Assembly (NCBI GenBank): GCA_016648135.1
Contig: JADDOH010023170.1
Location: 372,001 to 436,000 of the forward strand
Reading direction: 5' to 3'
From: Agrypnia vestita
Lineage: Eukaryota; Arthropoda; Insecta; Trichoptera; Phryganeidae
Length of the DNA: 64,000 nucleotides
How positions within the stretch are numbered: the stretch's first letter is position 1; every line of letters begins with the position of its first letter. The translations under genes were made by a program, and so were the position numbers. Positions 1 to 12,689 of this stretch are shown piece by piece. The notes below the pieces were generated by a model, which saw only the letters and a program-made list of their open reading frames with translations, was not told where the DNA came from and made no database searches.

Positions 1-175
1 TGACAGTCCAACGTTTTACAAAAAATAAGTCAGGAATATTGAAAAAAAATGCAAAGTTTGATGTCGCATATCTCCTTAACTATTGGCATTAGGTCATAAT
101 AGCTTGAACATTTTCGACCCATAATCAAGGCAGGAATATAGAATAGTAAATAATGTTTTACAAATAACCCTGTAT
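1..175. repeat. GTAACAGA-type element, half copy
   Basis: It contains the family signature: CAACGTTTTAC, AATAAGTCAG, GATGTCGCATATCTCC, CTTGAACATTTTCGAC and AAGGCAGGAATATAG. Confidence 0.6.
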
Positions 176-180
176 AACAC

Positions 181-1207
181 CGAACCATACGCATTCTAAG
201 TTGTAGGCAAAGTCGCGGTTAGAAAATAACGATCTAATTATCTTATTCAAAAACATATAAACCTTCCCCTTTCAGCGTGGACACGAACCAAAAACCAAGT
301 AAGGCGCCATCTACCTCGTAAAGTTGTAACATTGCCAAATGTTTTGTCTCGTCTAGATAGCATTATACAACAATCTTGAAGCATTGCGTCATGTTCTATT
401 TTTTCCGATCGCTGGCCAGGGGCGGACTTGGAGTGCGTCGAGGCGAAATTTTTAAGCAAAAACAGCGGCCAATTAATATAAACAGTATCCGCGTGGAGTA
501 TAAAAGCAATGGTAGCAATTTGCAATATCCAAAAAAATTGAGGCAGTCCATCGGGGATTACCAGTTCAAAATGTATTATAGATTTTTTTTAAAATTATTT
601 TTTATTATTTATTAGAGACACTAACAGGATAATAGGTACATGATACTCTGATAATAAACATTATAGTGAAGACTTTGCCCATTATCCCAATTACAAGTGT
701 CTTCGGCACGCTCTGGTAACATGTATTTTTGCAATTAATTATATTTTACATGTACATTTATGTGTATTATATATTTTGTGTTTGAATGTAGTGCGATTAG
801 TATTTAATGAATGATTGATTCAATGGATCTATAGGTTCATGTCATCGTTTAGAAAATGGATGTTGCGTATGAGTGAGTTTTTGAACGAAGATAAGGTATC
901 TACGAGAATATCAGCATCATTATGTATCTATCCCTTCCAAAATCATGTTTTTTATAAATTTATAGGCTATGTTTCCTGTAAAATTTCGAATTCAGTACAT
1001 TTTTAATTAATAATCCCCAATGATTGCATTTAATTTTTTTTTGTATATTGCTGCCTGTGCTTTTATACCCCACAGGTAATAAAAATACTTCAAAACGTTG
1101 TGGCTTGTAGTGCGTACACTGCCAGTGTCTAGAAACAAAATAGCGAAACTGTACGAACTTGCGAGATGTACATGTTATTTTAAAACACATGTATAGATTG
1201 TTTGGTG
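181..1207. other. Gene-free AT-rich stretch
   Basis: I see only short open frames on both strands with no recognisable motif and no clear repeat ends. Confidence 0.5.
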
Positions 1208-2940
1208 TGTACATTAGGGTGGGCCAAAAATTATTTTTTGTCATTTCTTAAGTTAAAAAGGTGCCAAATGGTTTCAAATTAACACATGTAAAATATCATT
1301 ACATTCTGATAAGTCTAACTGCCTCCGGATTGATGAGGATTTTTCTTTTTTTTCGAGATATGTTCTCATTAGGTTTCCAAACCAATAAACGTAACTTTCT
1401 TCAGGCATAGACAATGTATATCATGATTGCGAGTATGAGGGGTTAGTGGATTCAGTGTGGGAGAGTCGAAGAATACCTAGGGCGTACGTACGCCCTGTTC
1501 ACGTATTTAGTCAGTGTCAGTATAGCTCTGGCCGCAATTACTTGTTGTCGAGGTTGTGCCGGGCTCGATTTCATTATTTCTAGTATGCTTCGTACACGTC
1601 AAAAGCAGATATATCCTTTGTTTGGTGATTCAAGTGATATTAAAAGTAATATATTACCAATCTATGAAGATGTTATAAAGTTCTGAGTGGAATCGGCAAA
1701 AGATAAAACGTGATAATGAAACTAATAATGAATCCACTTACTTAGGAAATAGAGAATATTTTCGTTGCAAAAATTGAAGAAATGTAGTCAAGAACTTCTA
1801 TTCCTACTATCCAAAAAAAACGACGGAAAGTGACGTTGAAAAGGTATCATCTGAAATTCAACAATCTTTGAAAAACCACCCTCAAATACCAAATAAGAAA
1901 TTAGAAGAATTCCGCCCTACTAGTTAAATATTGTTTGACATTTTGTCTTGTAAGTGTAAGAATATTTACGAATGCATTTGCATTTGCTCCAGCTTCTGGC
2001 ACATCGAAATGTATAGACCAAGCAATCACCGATTATTTTATGAAATCAGAAATATCTATGAAGTCTTTGGTGGCTGTTGCATATGATGGAACTAACGTGA
2101 ACTTTGGTAAAAATGGAGGTGTCATTCACCCTTCTTGTAAAGATGGAGCACGACACCTGTTCAAACTCATCACTGCAACAGGATATTTGTCCACAGAACT
2201 GAAAGCCATAATAGAATCTGTAATTCAATGAAACAGTTACTTCGCACACCCTGAAAATTTATTAATCGCAATGCTGACTGACTTGTTTCAACTACCTACT
2301 ATAAAATTGGATGCGTTGTCTTACACAGATCTCATTGACTGGCAGGATATATATCCGATCCATCAATATTGAAATCCATACCTGAAAAAAACATCCAACT
2401 GTTTGTCGTTCAAAAGCAGAAAGATAACTCTCATTACTACGCCTGCCATGCCGCAAGAAAGCCGTTGAAAGGGCAGTCAAGACTATGACAGAAGTTTCAG
2501 CCACATTAAGTAAAAAATCTGAGAGAGAAGGCTTCATAAAAAAACAAATATTATTTCGGAAAGCCATACCGAAATTCGATAATATGAAGGATTTTTCGGC
2601 TGTTTCAAACATTATAAAAAATTATAATATTAATGCCATTTTTGTAAACATTTACTTGTAATAAATAAATTTAACTTGTAGAAGTATATTTAGATTTATT
2701 ATTTAACTTTTTATGTAATTTAAACTTTTTAAATCATGTTGTAAAGACTCGTTAAAAATGAGTTTTTTTTTCCAAAATATGTGTTCTTTAAAGTCAATCC
2801 GGAGGCAGAAGATGATATCCCATTGTAATGAAATTTTATAAATAAGCTAAAAACATTATTTAGCACCCTTTTCTCGATGTGCCTAAAAGAAATCATAAAA
2901 AAAAAATTCTTCATATAACGGTGGCCCACCCTAGTGTACA
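1208..2940 (+). mobile_element. Decayed DNA transposon with 19-base inverted ends
   Basis: The termini TGTACAYTAGGGTGGGCCA occur at 1208-1226 and, inverted, at 2922-2940 with one mismatch. TGTACA itself may be the duplicated target. The interior has a broken plus-strand reading frame (see 1,935-2,665). The superfamily is not assigned. Confidence 0.65.
1935..2665 (+). pseudogene. Broken transposon-associated protein
   Basis: The first block (1,935-2,231) includes VAVAYDGTNVNFGKNGGVIH, resembling a 'CDGTxxN...GGVI' motif I associate with a widespread but poorly classified arthropod transposon protein. After stops and shifts, PCRKKAVERAVKTMTEVSAT and REGFIKKQILFRKAIPKF (about 2,437-2,590) match the C-terminal part usual in that family. 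More upstream coding traces lie at ~1,740-1,920. The protein is not functional. The family link is from memory and not checked. Confidence 0.45.
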
Positions 2941-3009
2941 TCTCACTATCTTGCTGGGTTTTTTCGTATTGGCGGTGTGCACTGCATGTCAAACATTTTA
3001 TCGAAAGTT

Positions 3010-3215
3010 TCGACGTTGTTCGTTTTTTTTTCAAAGAGAGATGCGAACACGGAATACATGTCATATCAGTATTCTTACTATTTTTTTTTGAATTAAGCTA
3101 AAAGCTTGTGCTATGAACATAGGACTAACTTGCTGGTCTGGAGTGAGGTTCGAACCCGCGACCTTTGGATCACGAGGCTAGTATCATAACCACAAGACCA
3201 ACAAGCTACTCTTGC
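3010..3215 (-). mobile_element. tRNA-derived SINE
   Basis: On the minus strand, an A-box-like stretch (TAGCTTGTTGGTCTTGTGG, 3,208-3,191) is followed by a B box GGTTCGAACC (3,147-3,156) with tRNA-like spacing. The body then runs to CATGTATTCCGTGTTCGC. Body fragments recur at 33,935-34,085 and 50,640-50,720. Confidence 0.65.
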
Positions 3216-3284
3216 TTTGCCTTATTATTTAAATGAAACTGTATTAAAACTGTCAGAAAAAAGTACTATTCCAGTGTGAATTAG

Positions 3285-4095
3285 TGATGGGTCCGCTCTG
3301 CACTAACTACTACAACGTAGTTCTACATTACATTGAAGTGTACACTTCACACCTTTGAAGTGTAGTTAGTGTACACTACAAACTACACCCACTTCAAAGT
3401 TATTGAAAGTACACTTCAAATAGTACACTTCATTTTAAAGCGAACACTACAAAATACAAACATTTCAAAGTTATTGAATGTACGAGTAAATACTTCAAAT
3501 AGTACATTTTTTATGTGAAATTTTTGGGAAGTCGATGTAAATAAATGAAGAAATTTTTGGAAATCGAAACAACCCCCCCCCCTCATGGTTTGAACAATTT
3601 TGGGACTGAATGAACAAATCTCCGGAAACTGAAACAACCCCTCCCCCCCATGGTTTTGAAAATTTTCTAGTACAGTAGCCGGCAAACATCTTGAAATTTT
3701 ACGGCGTAGTGGGGGAAGTTTGCGCATCTATCATTCCACCAACGAGACCCAAATTTTGTCTTGTGCGCATTCCCCCACTACGCCAAAGAATTTCAAGAAG
3801 TTTGCCGGCGACTGTAGCACACTTTTCAAGAAGCACTTGAAAAGTTTGGAAATTGAAACAACCCCTCCGCCCATGGATTTGAAAATATTAAAATATTATT
3901 GTAGTAGTGCTCTTTTCAGGTAGTACAGTTGCCGTTCTTGAAATTTGTACTTCTTGTAGTGATTGTAGTAGATACCATTTTGTAGTACTACAATTAGTTC
4001 ACTTCATCAGTGCTACAATTTTGTAGTACTGCAGTAGTTCACTTCATTATTACTACAATAGTTCACTTCATTAGTACTACAATTAGTTGTGCATT
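3285..4095. mobile_element. hAT-like GTGATGGG repeat with nested mini-element
   Basis: It begins TAGTGATGGGTCCGCTCTGC and consists of short alternating motifs built on ACTTCA and TACTACA. A related block in reverse orientation ends GAGCGGACCCATCACTA at 13,127. A 142-bp Tc1-type mini-element (3,673-3,814) is inserted inside. No coding. Confidence 0.5.
3673..3814. mobile_element. 142-bp Tc1/mariner-like MITE
   Basis: Almost fully palindromic, with CAGTAGCCGGCAAACATCTT at one end and its inverted form at the other, bounded by TA on both sides (3,671-3,672 and 3,815-3,816). A sister copy is at 32,006-32,148. Confidence 0.75.
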
Positions 4096-4244
4096 TAAAA
4101 ATGTGGAGAAGAGCGTCAAATATAAAGAAGGACCAACGTCGACGTAGGAATGCAATTCGGAGAGTGCTACATATGACCGATCTAAGTTATTGTCCTAAAA
4201 AAATTATAGTCTAGCATATGCATTGTGATAAAAATTAATAATAA

Positions 4245-5335
4245 AAACTAGTTATGCGATGAATACGAATACGAATACGAATATTCGTATTCGCCGAATA
4301 TAGACTATAACTTGGCGTGCGAGGGAGGGCGTCGCCGTCGCGTAACAGAAGATGTCAGGGTGTAAATTTATTACACAATACATAATGTACAGAATGTCCG
4401 GTGACCGGTGTCGTATTAAATACAGAAATCTGGTCGGGCAGCACTAAAGAAACCATGCAGTAATGGCGGCCGTTCTATCTGTCAAACTGTCAGACGGTAA
4501 TATCGGTCCATTATTCGCTTTTTCAGCTTCGCAAAACTTTAATACATCATTGGCAATTGTTCTTGCACCACCCCGGACTGTTTAGGATGTTTTGGACATA
4601 ATAATTCAGTGTATATTTGTAATCAAGATGACACAGCTCGCGCTCAAAGACGAGAATGAACTGAATGACAGGGCGAGGGTTTACCGCCGGGTGCGGGCGG
4701 GGTGGGTTTTAGTTTCAAATTCGCCGCACGCCAAGTTACGTTGGGCAAGCAATAGTAGATTTTTACCGAATATTCGTATTCGCCGAATATCATCACGAAT
4801 ATTAAAAACAAACTATTTATAACTGAACGCAACGCAAATTACGGTTTGGTCGTGCACCGTGTATCCGAACACACCTACGCACTCTATTATCGGGGATTCC
4901 ACTAACATTGAATGAATGTATTTGTTGAGTTCTCAAGTTGTCAATTGTTACTTGTTTCACAGCATAACATGAGTTCTTTCATCTAGTTTCATTGGGTTAT
5001 TAATAAGGTTATGTTTCAACTCATTTCATGTAGTTTTTGTTTTGTAATACGTATTGTTCGTTCCATTTTATTTCCGTTGTGTGTAAAAGCGACATCTCTT
5101 ATAATATAATTTCAAATTAAATCTAATAACGTGACCTCTCGCAAGCGTGAAAAAAGTCATATTTATTTTCGACCGCTGGGAATGTACAAACGGGTAAAAT
5201 AAATGTTGTGCTTTTTAAACAAAAATTTGCCGGTGGAGTATTATTTATAACCTTGTTGAATTATTCGTATTCGCCGAGTACTAGGCCTGATATTCGTATT
5301 AGTATTCGTGAAAGTAGTATTCGTTGCATCACTAA
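4245..5335. mobile_element. ATTCGTATTCG-type hAT-like element with nested MITE
   Basis: The ends are TGCGATGAATACGAATACG at 4,255 and inverted CGTTGCATCACTAAT at ~5,320-5,335, typical of hAT-like non-autonomous elements whose termini resemble TAGTGATGCAACGAATA. Its middle holds an AACTTGGCGTGCG-type element (4,308-4,753). Another end-like fragment lies at 6,953-7,000. Confidence 0.5.
4308..4753. mobile_element. AACTTGGCGTGCG-type MITE, copy 1
   Basis: The inverted ends TATAACTTGGCGTGCG and CGCACGCCAAGTTACG enclose about 445 bases. The reverse-complement copy is at 25,072-25,508. Confidence 0.65.
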
Positions 5336-5654
5336 TAAAAACCGACATTTTTGAAAAAAAAAATGCGCTTGCAGTAAATGTCCAGCCTTAAAACTGCAAT
5401 GCCTCTCTGCTTCCGGCAATGACCGCGCGGTTTTCGCCAATCCCGCCGAATCGCTTATCACCGCCGGTCGTTATGTTAATTTGTTTTATTTATTTCTTTA
5501 AGTTTTATTTAAAATACACAGTTCGTCTGGCGTCCTAATGACCCGCGATAATTAAAATGTCCGCGTAATCGTTTCCAATTAACGCGCGGATCGGGTTAGC
5601 TGTGGGCGGCGGCCGCCATCTTGCGAGCGGTAAAACAATGCTCGCTTCCTTTTT

Positions 5655-6147
5655 ACTCCCTTTATATTAATGCTTGCCGTCAACAAAAACTTTGGAACGA
5701 TTTTTGACCCTTTTCCCGTGATCCAATCTAGCTGAAACTTGGCAAGCAGACTCGTGGCGACGATCAAGAAGATCTATCAAATTTTCGTTAAAAAAATTAA
5801 TAATTATAGTATAATTTGGGATTTTTAGAAATTTTATTGGTTTTTTCAAATTGGAATGATTAGAAAAGTTTGATTAGCAACGGCGGCCCGATACCGTCGC
5901 GGAATATTTTCTAAATTTGAATTACTCCGTCGGTATACATAATAGGTACTTCACTACGAATGTCGAAAATCTAAATTGACTGACAAATGTTTTTAGAATT
6001 TAATCTTCAAAGCATGAAGTGTCTTATCAAAGCTCAAAACATCATTTTAGAAATATATTACATTACCTACTGTAAGTTTAGTGTTATGTTATATGTTTTA
6101 ATTCGTCTTTAATTGTTGTTATATTTTACAAAGAAAGGGAGTATAAC
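5655..6147. mobile_element. ACTCCCTTT-type element, copy 1
   Basis: The ends are ACTCCCTTTATATTAA-like at 5,658 and inverted AAAGAAAGGGAGT at ~6,131-6,145. The inside carries CTTTTCCCGTGATCCAATC. Other copies lie at 6,175-6,400 (partial), 12,125-12,440, 23,245-23,795 and 32,755-33,325. A conserved phrase (SARLDHGKRVKNRSKVF) appears in one frame of more than one copy, but stops surround it. Confidence 0.6.
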
Positions 6148-6729
6148 AAAAACTTGGTTTTTATGGGTTACTTTTTTACTCCCTTTATATTAACTCGTGG
6201 CGTCTGCTTGTCTTCTTGTCTGACGAAAAAACTTTGGATCCATTTTAAACCCCTTTCCCGTGATCCAATCGAGCTGAAACATTGCAAGCAGACTCGTGGC
6301 GACGATCGAGAAGATCTATCAAATTTTCTTTAAAAAAAATTAATAAATTTTTGGATTTTTCAAATTTTAATGGTTTTTTCATACAACTTATTAAGTTGTA
6401 TTAAAAAGTTTGAATGCGATATTTGCTACATATGAAAGCCGGAATATGTAGCAAATATAAGTATGGGAATAACGTGTCTATATTATAATACGCCAATGCT
6501 TTGAACATTGATCTGTTTCGTATATCTGAAAGCGTTTTCCGAAGCAGTATTCTCCTACACTTTGATGTGAATTATTTTATATATCTGTATGTTAATTAAA
6601 ATATTATAACATTTACGAATTAAATTATGTTTCTAATCTAAATGTTGCATACCAAATAAATTGAATCGCAATGATTAATTATTTAAGCGATTCGGCGGGA
6701 TCGGCGAAAACTGCGCGGTCATTGCTATA

Positions 6730-6908
6730 AGCCTCAGATACACATGCTTATTTAGCGGCACGTGAGCATGCGCAGAATCGACCTTCTCTAGGCCTCGCTT
6801 ATTAGTGGCATGTGTGTATGCACGTTGCTAGTAACGAGCATGCCACTAGCCATACAACCGCCGGTTGATTTATGAGAATGCCACTAAGTGGCATGTGTAT
6901 CTGTACCT
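6730..6908. mobile_element. AGCATGCCACT-type element, short form (179 bp)
   Basis: It has the same terminal sequence as the 734-777 bp copies, and GTGGCATGTGTATCTGTACC closes it. The central portion is deleted. Confidence 0.65.
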
Positions 6909-7134
6909 ATATGCAGAGGCGTATTGTTTTTTTAGTATATATGGGTTTTTATTAGTGATGCGACGAGTACTACTTTCACGAATACGAATATCATTAATCC
7001 GAAAGATAAGTGCTTTCAATCATCAAATTGCTATTACTACGTAATTTATGTTATCTCTCGGTTTTATAAATGAAGAATATTGCCGTTGCCCAAAAAATAA
7101 TAATAAATATATATGTAAAATAATATATTATACT

Positions 7135-7220
7135 CTATATATATATATATATATAATATATATATAGTATATATATATATGATATATATTATTGTTATTA
7201 ATTTATATATTTATATGGAC
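7135..7220. repeat. (TA)n-rich tract
   Basis: TATATATA runs. Similar tracts lie at 10,670-10,692, 26,845-26,890 and 33,748-33,790. Confidence 0.8.
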
Positions 7221-7999
7221 AACAGTGAGACAGGAAAATCAATATATCTGAAGATGCCTGTTGTGATTCAGGCGTAACGTCAGTTGACGAATGGTCCTTC
7301 TGAGGACCAGATTTTGATGCGGGTTACCCCCAAAGAAATTAATACTAACATATATATATCCCTAGTATTTAACAGAGCTAGTCCACAATACTTTACAGTT
7401 AGATTCTTACCTAAATTATTAGTAGAAAATGTTCTATCAGCAATGTCCTCATCATTGAAGTATTATAATATAGATACGTTATTCCCGTACTAGCCGGCTT
7501 TCATATGTAGCAAATATCGCATTGAAAGAGACAACAAATCTTATTTCACAAACGCTCTGCGTGTAGACAGAAAAATCAGGTAATTTGTAGTCAAGGAGAC
7601 TAATATAACGTACTCATTCTTACATAGTGTACGATACTCTGTTCCTTTTTCAGCGTAGCGTCGCGCCCGATCACAAAGAAGGTCCGTTCGATAACGAATG
7701 CAAGTAAGGCAAATTACCTTACTTTTGAGTTGCCAAGATATCTACAGTTTATTATATCATTGGTCCTCATACTAATAGTTTTGGAAATAAGCGACATTTA
7801 TTTTGGATAATTTGACAATATCAAATTTCTGCAAAGGTACACCCATATCAAAAATATTTAAAAAAAAATGCAAACTTAAATGCCGCTCATCTCCGCAACG
7901 GTTGACATTTCACCCAAAGTGTAAGGAGTATTTTCTATTCAAAATTGAACGGAGAAGACACCTCACGCAATAGTTGCAGGTCCGAGAGCCGATTACGTC

Positions 8000-9640
8000 T
8001 CCGTTAATAAATCAAAAGGCCCAAACTCCTGCTCCGGGCCTCGGAGGCTTTACCCGTCCTGCCCTGGCGGAACCAGTACGAGATGTAAACAATGCGCAAT
8101 CACGTTTCTGTCACGTCACGCCGGTTCGTGTAAGCGCTTGTTCAGACACAGCGGGAACCGTTCAGCTTCAGAATAGCGTTTCGAAACACGCGATTTGTGT
8201 CATCTGTTCACACAGCCGCGGTTAATAAGCGATTTGTGCGCGCGAAAATAAACGTCAGTTTGACAGTTCTGGTGCCGTTCTCCATCATTGAATATCAGAG
8301 ATAGGCGTCTGATACACATGCTTCTTTAGTGGCACGTGAGCATGCGCAGTATCGACTTTGACAGTGGCATGCTTATTAGTGGCATGTGTGTACGCACATT
8401 GCTAGAAATGAGCATGCCACCTAGTGGCATGCTCAAAAATCAACCACCGGTTGATTTATAAGCATGCCACTGTCATTCACCATAGAGAAGGGGTATCTTT
8501 GGAGCATGTGTGAACAGACTTGCTTATTTATGAGCATGCTTATGTCATTCGCGGGCTTCGCGGCTAGTATTATCAATGCGATCTTCTCAGTCCGCGACAG
8601 ATGAAACAAATATGGCGCGTTGGGGAGATAATAAAACATTACTTTTCGTGACTTATTATAAGAATCACGAATGTCTGTGGAATACTCGGTCACCGTTGTG
8701 TAAAAATAGTATAGTGAGAAATAATGTTTACGAAACTTTATTAATAGGCATGAATGATTCAAATCTTACAATAAAAATTCTAAACTAAAATCAAAAATGT
8801 GCGGATGGAAACTCGGGAACTTTTTTGATTTATTGGTTCACTTGAATTTTCTATTTCAGTTTGCAAAGTTTCCATTTTGAACAAGAGCGTCTCTATTCTA
8901 TGACAAGAGCATGCCACTAATAAGCATGTGTGTTTGATTGTTAGCTTTGGGCATGCTTATTTATGAGCATGCCACTAATAAGCATGCCAGTAATGAGCAA
9001 GTGTGTACAGTTGTTAGGGCATGCTTATTAGTGGCATGCTCATTAGCATGCCACTAAAGAAGCATGTGTATCTGTACCTATATATTCGCTCATTACTTTG
9101 TTGACGACGGCCGTGTTCCATGGCAAGACACATAAATATCACTCTGTCAGTTCATTTTTGGTGAATAAATACCTACTTCTCTAAAATACTCTTTTTTCCC
9201 ACCATTTTCAAACATCTCCACCAACTCCTGCCAAGCTTGGTTCTTGGCATATTTGAGTAATCCTCACACTATTACAGGTCTTTTTTCCCATATTACAGGT
9301 CTTTTCTCCACTTCATCAATAAAAAATTCAGTGTCAAAGCGATCCATAACCGTAGAAAAGAGAATGTAATCCACGCGTGCTCCTGTTGTGACATGGAACC
9401 GTGCGGTGCCCGCAACGCGACTGAACGCTCTCGTAAGGCCCCATAGTAATAGGATCGTGCGGGCGCCGTGCGGGTCTATTTTCTAGCGGTTGGGTTGCGG
9501 GCACCGCAGCGGTTGACTAACCGCACGGTTGTGTCTGAACGATCACGTACAAACCTAGGTAAATAAGACCCGCACGGATCTCATGCGATTCTGAAAGGCA
9601 CGGTTCCCGCTGTGTCAGAACAAGCGCTAAAACTGGTGTT
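8000..9640. repeat. Inverted CGCTTGTTC...CAGCGGGAACCG motifs
   Basis: GCGCTTGTTCAGACACAGCG near 8,135 and its inverse near 9,600 flank a region with the 777-bp AGCATGCCACT element and a GC-rich tract (9,390-9,560). It may be an old element ~1.45 kb long. The frames here are not convincing genes. Confidence 0.3.
8303..9079. mobile_element. AGCATGCCACT-type inverted-repeat element, copy 1 (777 bp)
   Basis: The ends share TGATACACATGCTTCTTTAG in inverted orientation. The inside is filled with alternating AGCATGCCACT and its reverse complement. A near-identical copy lies at 21,891-22,624, a short version at 6,730-6,908 and a degraded piece at 12,480-12,665. No transposase coding is seen; the open frames are by-products. 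Confidence 0.75.
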
Positions 9641-11003
9641 AAATCTAAACAATGTTGTTTATTTTTTCAATCGGAATTCCTCAACATCATGTTGTATCCA
9701 TGTTTCTTTTTTACCGGACAAAAATGTACCGACATTTGAGGTCGCGTATTTATTTATCATCACATAATACGGCCGGTGTTTGTCGTGTGTGAGAATGCTT
9801 TTGATTCGTTGTTATAAAACTTGGCGCGTGTTTTTTTAAAATATTTATTCAGTTTAATTTATTTTTTCCATTTAAGATAAATTATAGAAGCTATTTACAT
9901 ACGCAGCGGATAGAAGCAAGAAAGCTGTGCATTAGTAAAGATTCTGGGAAACAAATATTAATTAAATAATCCTTATGTTAAGAAAAAGTTGATTTAAAAT
10001 TCTAGCCGTTTTAGCTAGAAGTTTTATTTTCGACGTTTCTGTACCTAACTTCATGTCAATTCTTAATTTATCTCAATTGTTTGCGCCCACCAGATTTCTT
10101 CCATAGATCTAGTCAAGTCGAGAAAAAAATCGTCCTGAACCGTATTTGACTAATGTATTTTGACTTATCTCTATGTCTGCGTGTTTTTTATAATAGACAT
10201 GTAAATTTTTCATGGAATAGCGTGTTACTTCGAAAGGTCCTACGCCAGGTGAGAACTGAGCGCGCGTCACTTGCAGAAATGATATTTTTTACAAATTTCG
10301 CCCAAAACTTTTTTTGTGAATTCTATTTCTCATTTCTATGGTGAATGTAAATACCATCTGCCAAATCATACTGATTATTTACGACGACATTACCATCGAT
10401 GGTATCATAAAATGTTTGATTTACTTTTGTGAAAAGAAACGTGTATGTGAAAGTACTATTATTCTCGATTTAATTATATATAAATCGTCTTCGAAGTATT
10501 TTGAAAATTTTTGTATATTACCTATATATAAAATATTTATTTATTTAAAAAGTATTGTTTACATTAATACTTCTTTTATAGTGAAGTTATTTTTGTTGAT
10601 TTAAACTACTCAAAATACATACAGTTAAATAATTTCAAAAAATGCATAAACCTTTATAGGTTTATGCGTATATATATATATATATATATATTTTATTTTT
10701 TTATTTTTTAATTTTTTAATATAGGTACCGAATTTAACCGATTATTTGGAAAAAAAATCGGAATAAACATATATTTCTCTCACAATTGTTGTCATAGTAT
10801 TCATATTTTGATATATCATAAAAATCTGTAGCATAAATATTGGATTTCTATTTTTTTCCATTATTCCACGTTTACAAAAAAGTCATGCTTCAATATTCCC
10901 GCTGCACGCGCCTGGTATATAGTCGGTCACAGCATAACCTAAGCTTAAACCCACTGCGCGCCTATATTACGCGCGCAAATAAAATTATGGTGTTCGCCAC
11001 TTA
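9640..11003. other. Gene-free AT-rich stretch
   Basis: Very AT-rich with a (TA)n tract at 10,670-10,692. The short frames (for example 10,338-10,604) look compositional. Confidence 0.5.
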
Positions 11004-11776
11004 TATAAAGCCATGTATTCACTAGGGGACAAATTGTCCCTCAACAGCACGCGCGGCATAGAGTCTACGTGACGTTGCAACGTCGTGCACTATTCCGCGA
11101 CCTCGCGCACAACATAGCGCGGCATTTCTACGTGCCGTGGCAACGTTGCCATGCGCACGGTACCCGAGCGTACTCACTGCAACATTCCGCGGAGCGTCAG
11201 TACCACGTGGTATGTAAACAAGTGAATACGCATGCGCTGCATCTGTCAAGATGACAATGCGGGGAAACGAAATCGTTCTCGAACTCGTCGAGCTGTATCG
11301 ATCGAAGATCGCATAGAATGTCCGTCCTTCTTTCTCTTTGCAGTAAATAATTTCGCATTCTCCTCTTTTTTCTCCTCTTACTTTTCGATAAACTCATTAA
11401 CATAAAAAGATACGCGGCTATCATCATAACCTCATAGGGCGATATATTTCCGCGACGTCTGGAAAACAATAATTATTTGCAAAAAGGACCTTGTTTTTAA
11501 TAATATTCAATTTACTGCAGTAAAACCTCGTTAATTTGAAATTGCGACCCAAAAAAACATTTCGAATTGCGCGGAACCCCGTTTTCGCCAAATGAGATAC
11601 CGCAGCTGTCATCCATAACCTCATCGGATGACATTTCCGCGACAAGATATGTGAGTCCCGGTGTGTACACGTCAAATGACCGCGTCATTGTCCCCGAAAC
11701 ATGAGCATAGATGTTGATGCGACATGTCGAGCGGAATGTTTCGCGATTTGTCCCCTAGTGAATACATGGCTTAAAG
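11004..11776. mobile_element. Element with ~26-base inverted ends (GCCATGTATTCACTAGGGGA)
   Basis: The terminal sequence at 11,010 is repeated inverted near 11,745-11,770. The GC-rich interior (11,045-11,260) is rich in CpG and ACGTTGC. A pogo-like end (TAAAACCTCGTTAATTTGAA at 11,520) lies inside it. Confidence 0.55.
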
Positions 11777-12119
11777 CTGTTTGCGACTTCTTCTGTCCTT
11801 TTCTAGAGAATTCAGGATCGGTTCCTCCGTGGCGGTCATATCGATAGGAATTGAGTTGAGTAATTGAGCGGAAGATATGGAGATGCATTCTGTATTGACA
11901 GAGCGCCATTGAGTCGTCTATAAATAACTGCGGTGCATTAATAGATGCACCCGACCTTTGTAAAGGTTAGCCATTTGAATTTTGCTAACCCCATATCTGT
12001 CAAACTTGTCAATACAATTCTGCTTTTTGTATTAATTTTTTATTTTATTTTTTAAAATACTGATTATCAATAGGTCTTGAAGGTTTCACATTTGGAACAT
12101 AAAACTCGGGAACTGTTTT

Positions 12120-12440
12120 GATTTATTTCTCCCTTTCTTTTAACACGTGGCGTCTGATTGCTCGCTTGTCTGACGAAAAAACTTTGGATCGATTTTTAAC
12201 CCTTTTCCCGTGATCCAATCGAGCTGAAACTTTGCGAGCAGACTCGTGGCGACGATCAAGAAGATCTGTCAGATTTTCGTTAATTTTTTTTTAATAATTA
12301 TAGTACAATTTTGGATTTTTCAAATTTTTCAAATTTTCATACAACTCAGTAAGTTGTATAAAAATACTACGACGCATCTGGTAGACACGAAACCCGAAAA
12401 TGAGAAAGGTAGTATTGTAAAAACTTGGTTTTTATGGGTT
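12120..12440. repeat. ACTCCCTTT-type element, left half
   Basis: CTCCCTTTCTTTTAACACG, then the CTTTTCCCGTGATCCAATC and ACTCGTGGCGACGATCAAGA blocks. A similar partial copy sits at 6,175-6,400. Confidence 0.5.
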
Positions 12441-12479
12441 AGTTTTTGGTTCACTTGAATTTCTTGTTTCAGTTTGCAG

Positions 12480-12665
12480 TTTCCATTTTGTGACAAGATC
12501 TATGACAAGAGCATGCCAGTAATACTCGTAAGCATGTGTGTTTGATTGTTAGCTTTGAGCATGCTCATTCACGAGCATGATTAAAATAAGCATGCTAATA
12601 ACGAGCAAGTGTGTACAGTTGTTAGAGCATGCTAATGAGCGTACTCAAAAATAAGCATGTCTATC
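12480..12665. repeat. AGCATGCCACT-type element, degraded fragment
   Basis: It contains AGCATGCCAGTAATACTCG and several AGCATGCT/AGCATGCTCAT motifs in the order of the longer copies. Neither terminus is intact. Confidence 0.5.
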
Positions 12666-12689
12666 AGTTATTGAAGGGAAAAACTACAT

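Larger units (their letters stand above)
6410..7530. repeat. Inverted AGCCGGCTTTCATATG-type flanks around AT-rich core
   Basis: GCGATATTTGCTACATATGA at 6,417 is mirrored by TCATATGTAGCAAATATCGC at 7,501. GGGAATAACGTGTC at 6,465 has an inverted match near 7,475. A further fragment is at 32,300-32,370. The core holds an AGCATGCCACT short element and a (TA)n tract. No gene. Confidence 0.45.

Noticed and set aside
8433..8762. Minus-strand 109-codon frame, partly repeated at 22,021-22,236
   Set aside because: Falls inside the palindromic AGCATGCCACT element. The conservation reflects recent copying, and the second copy is interrupted.
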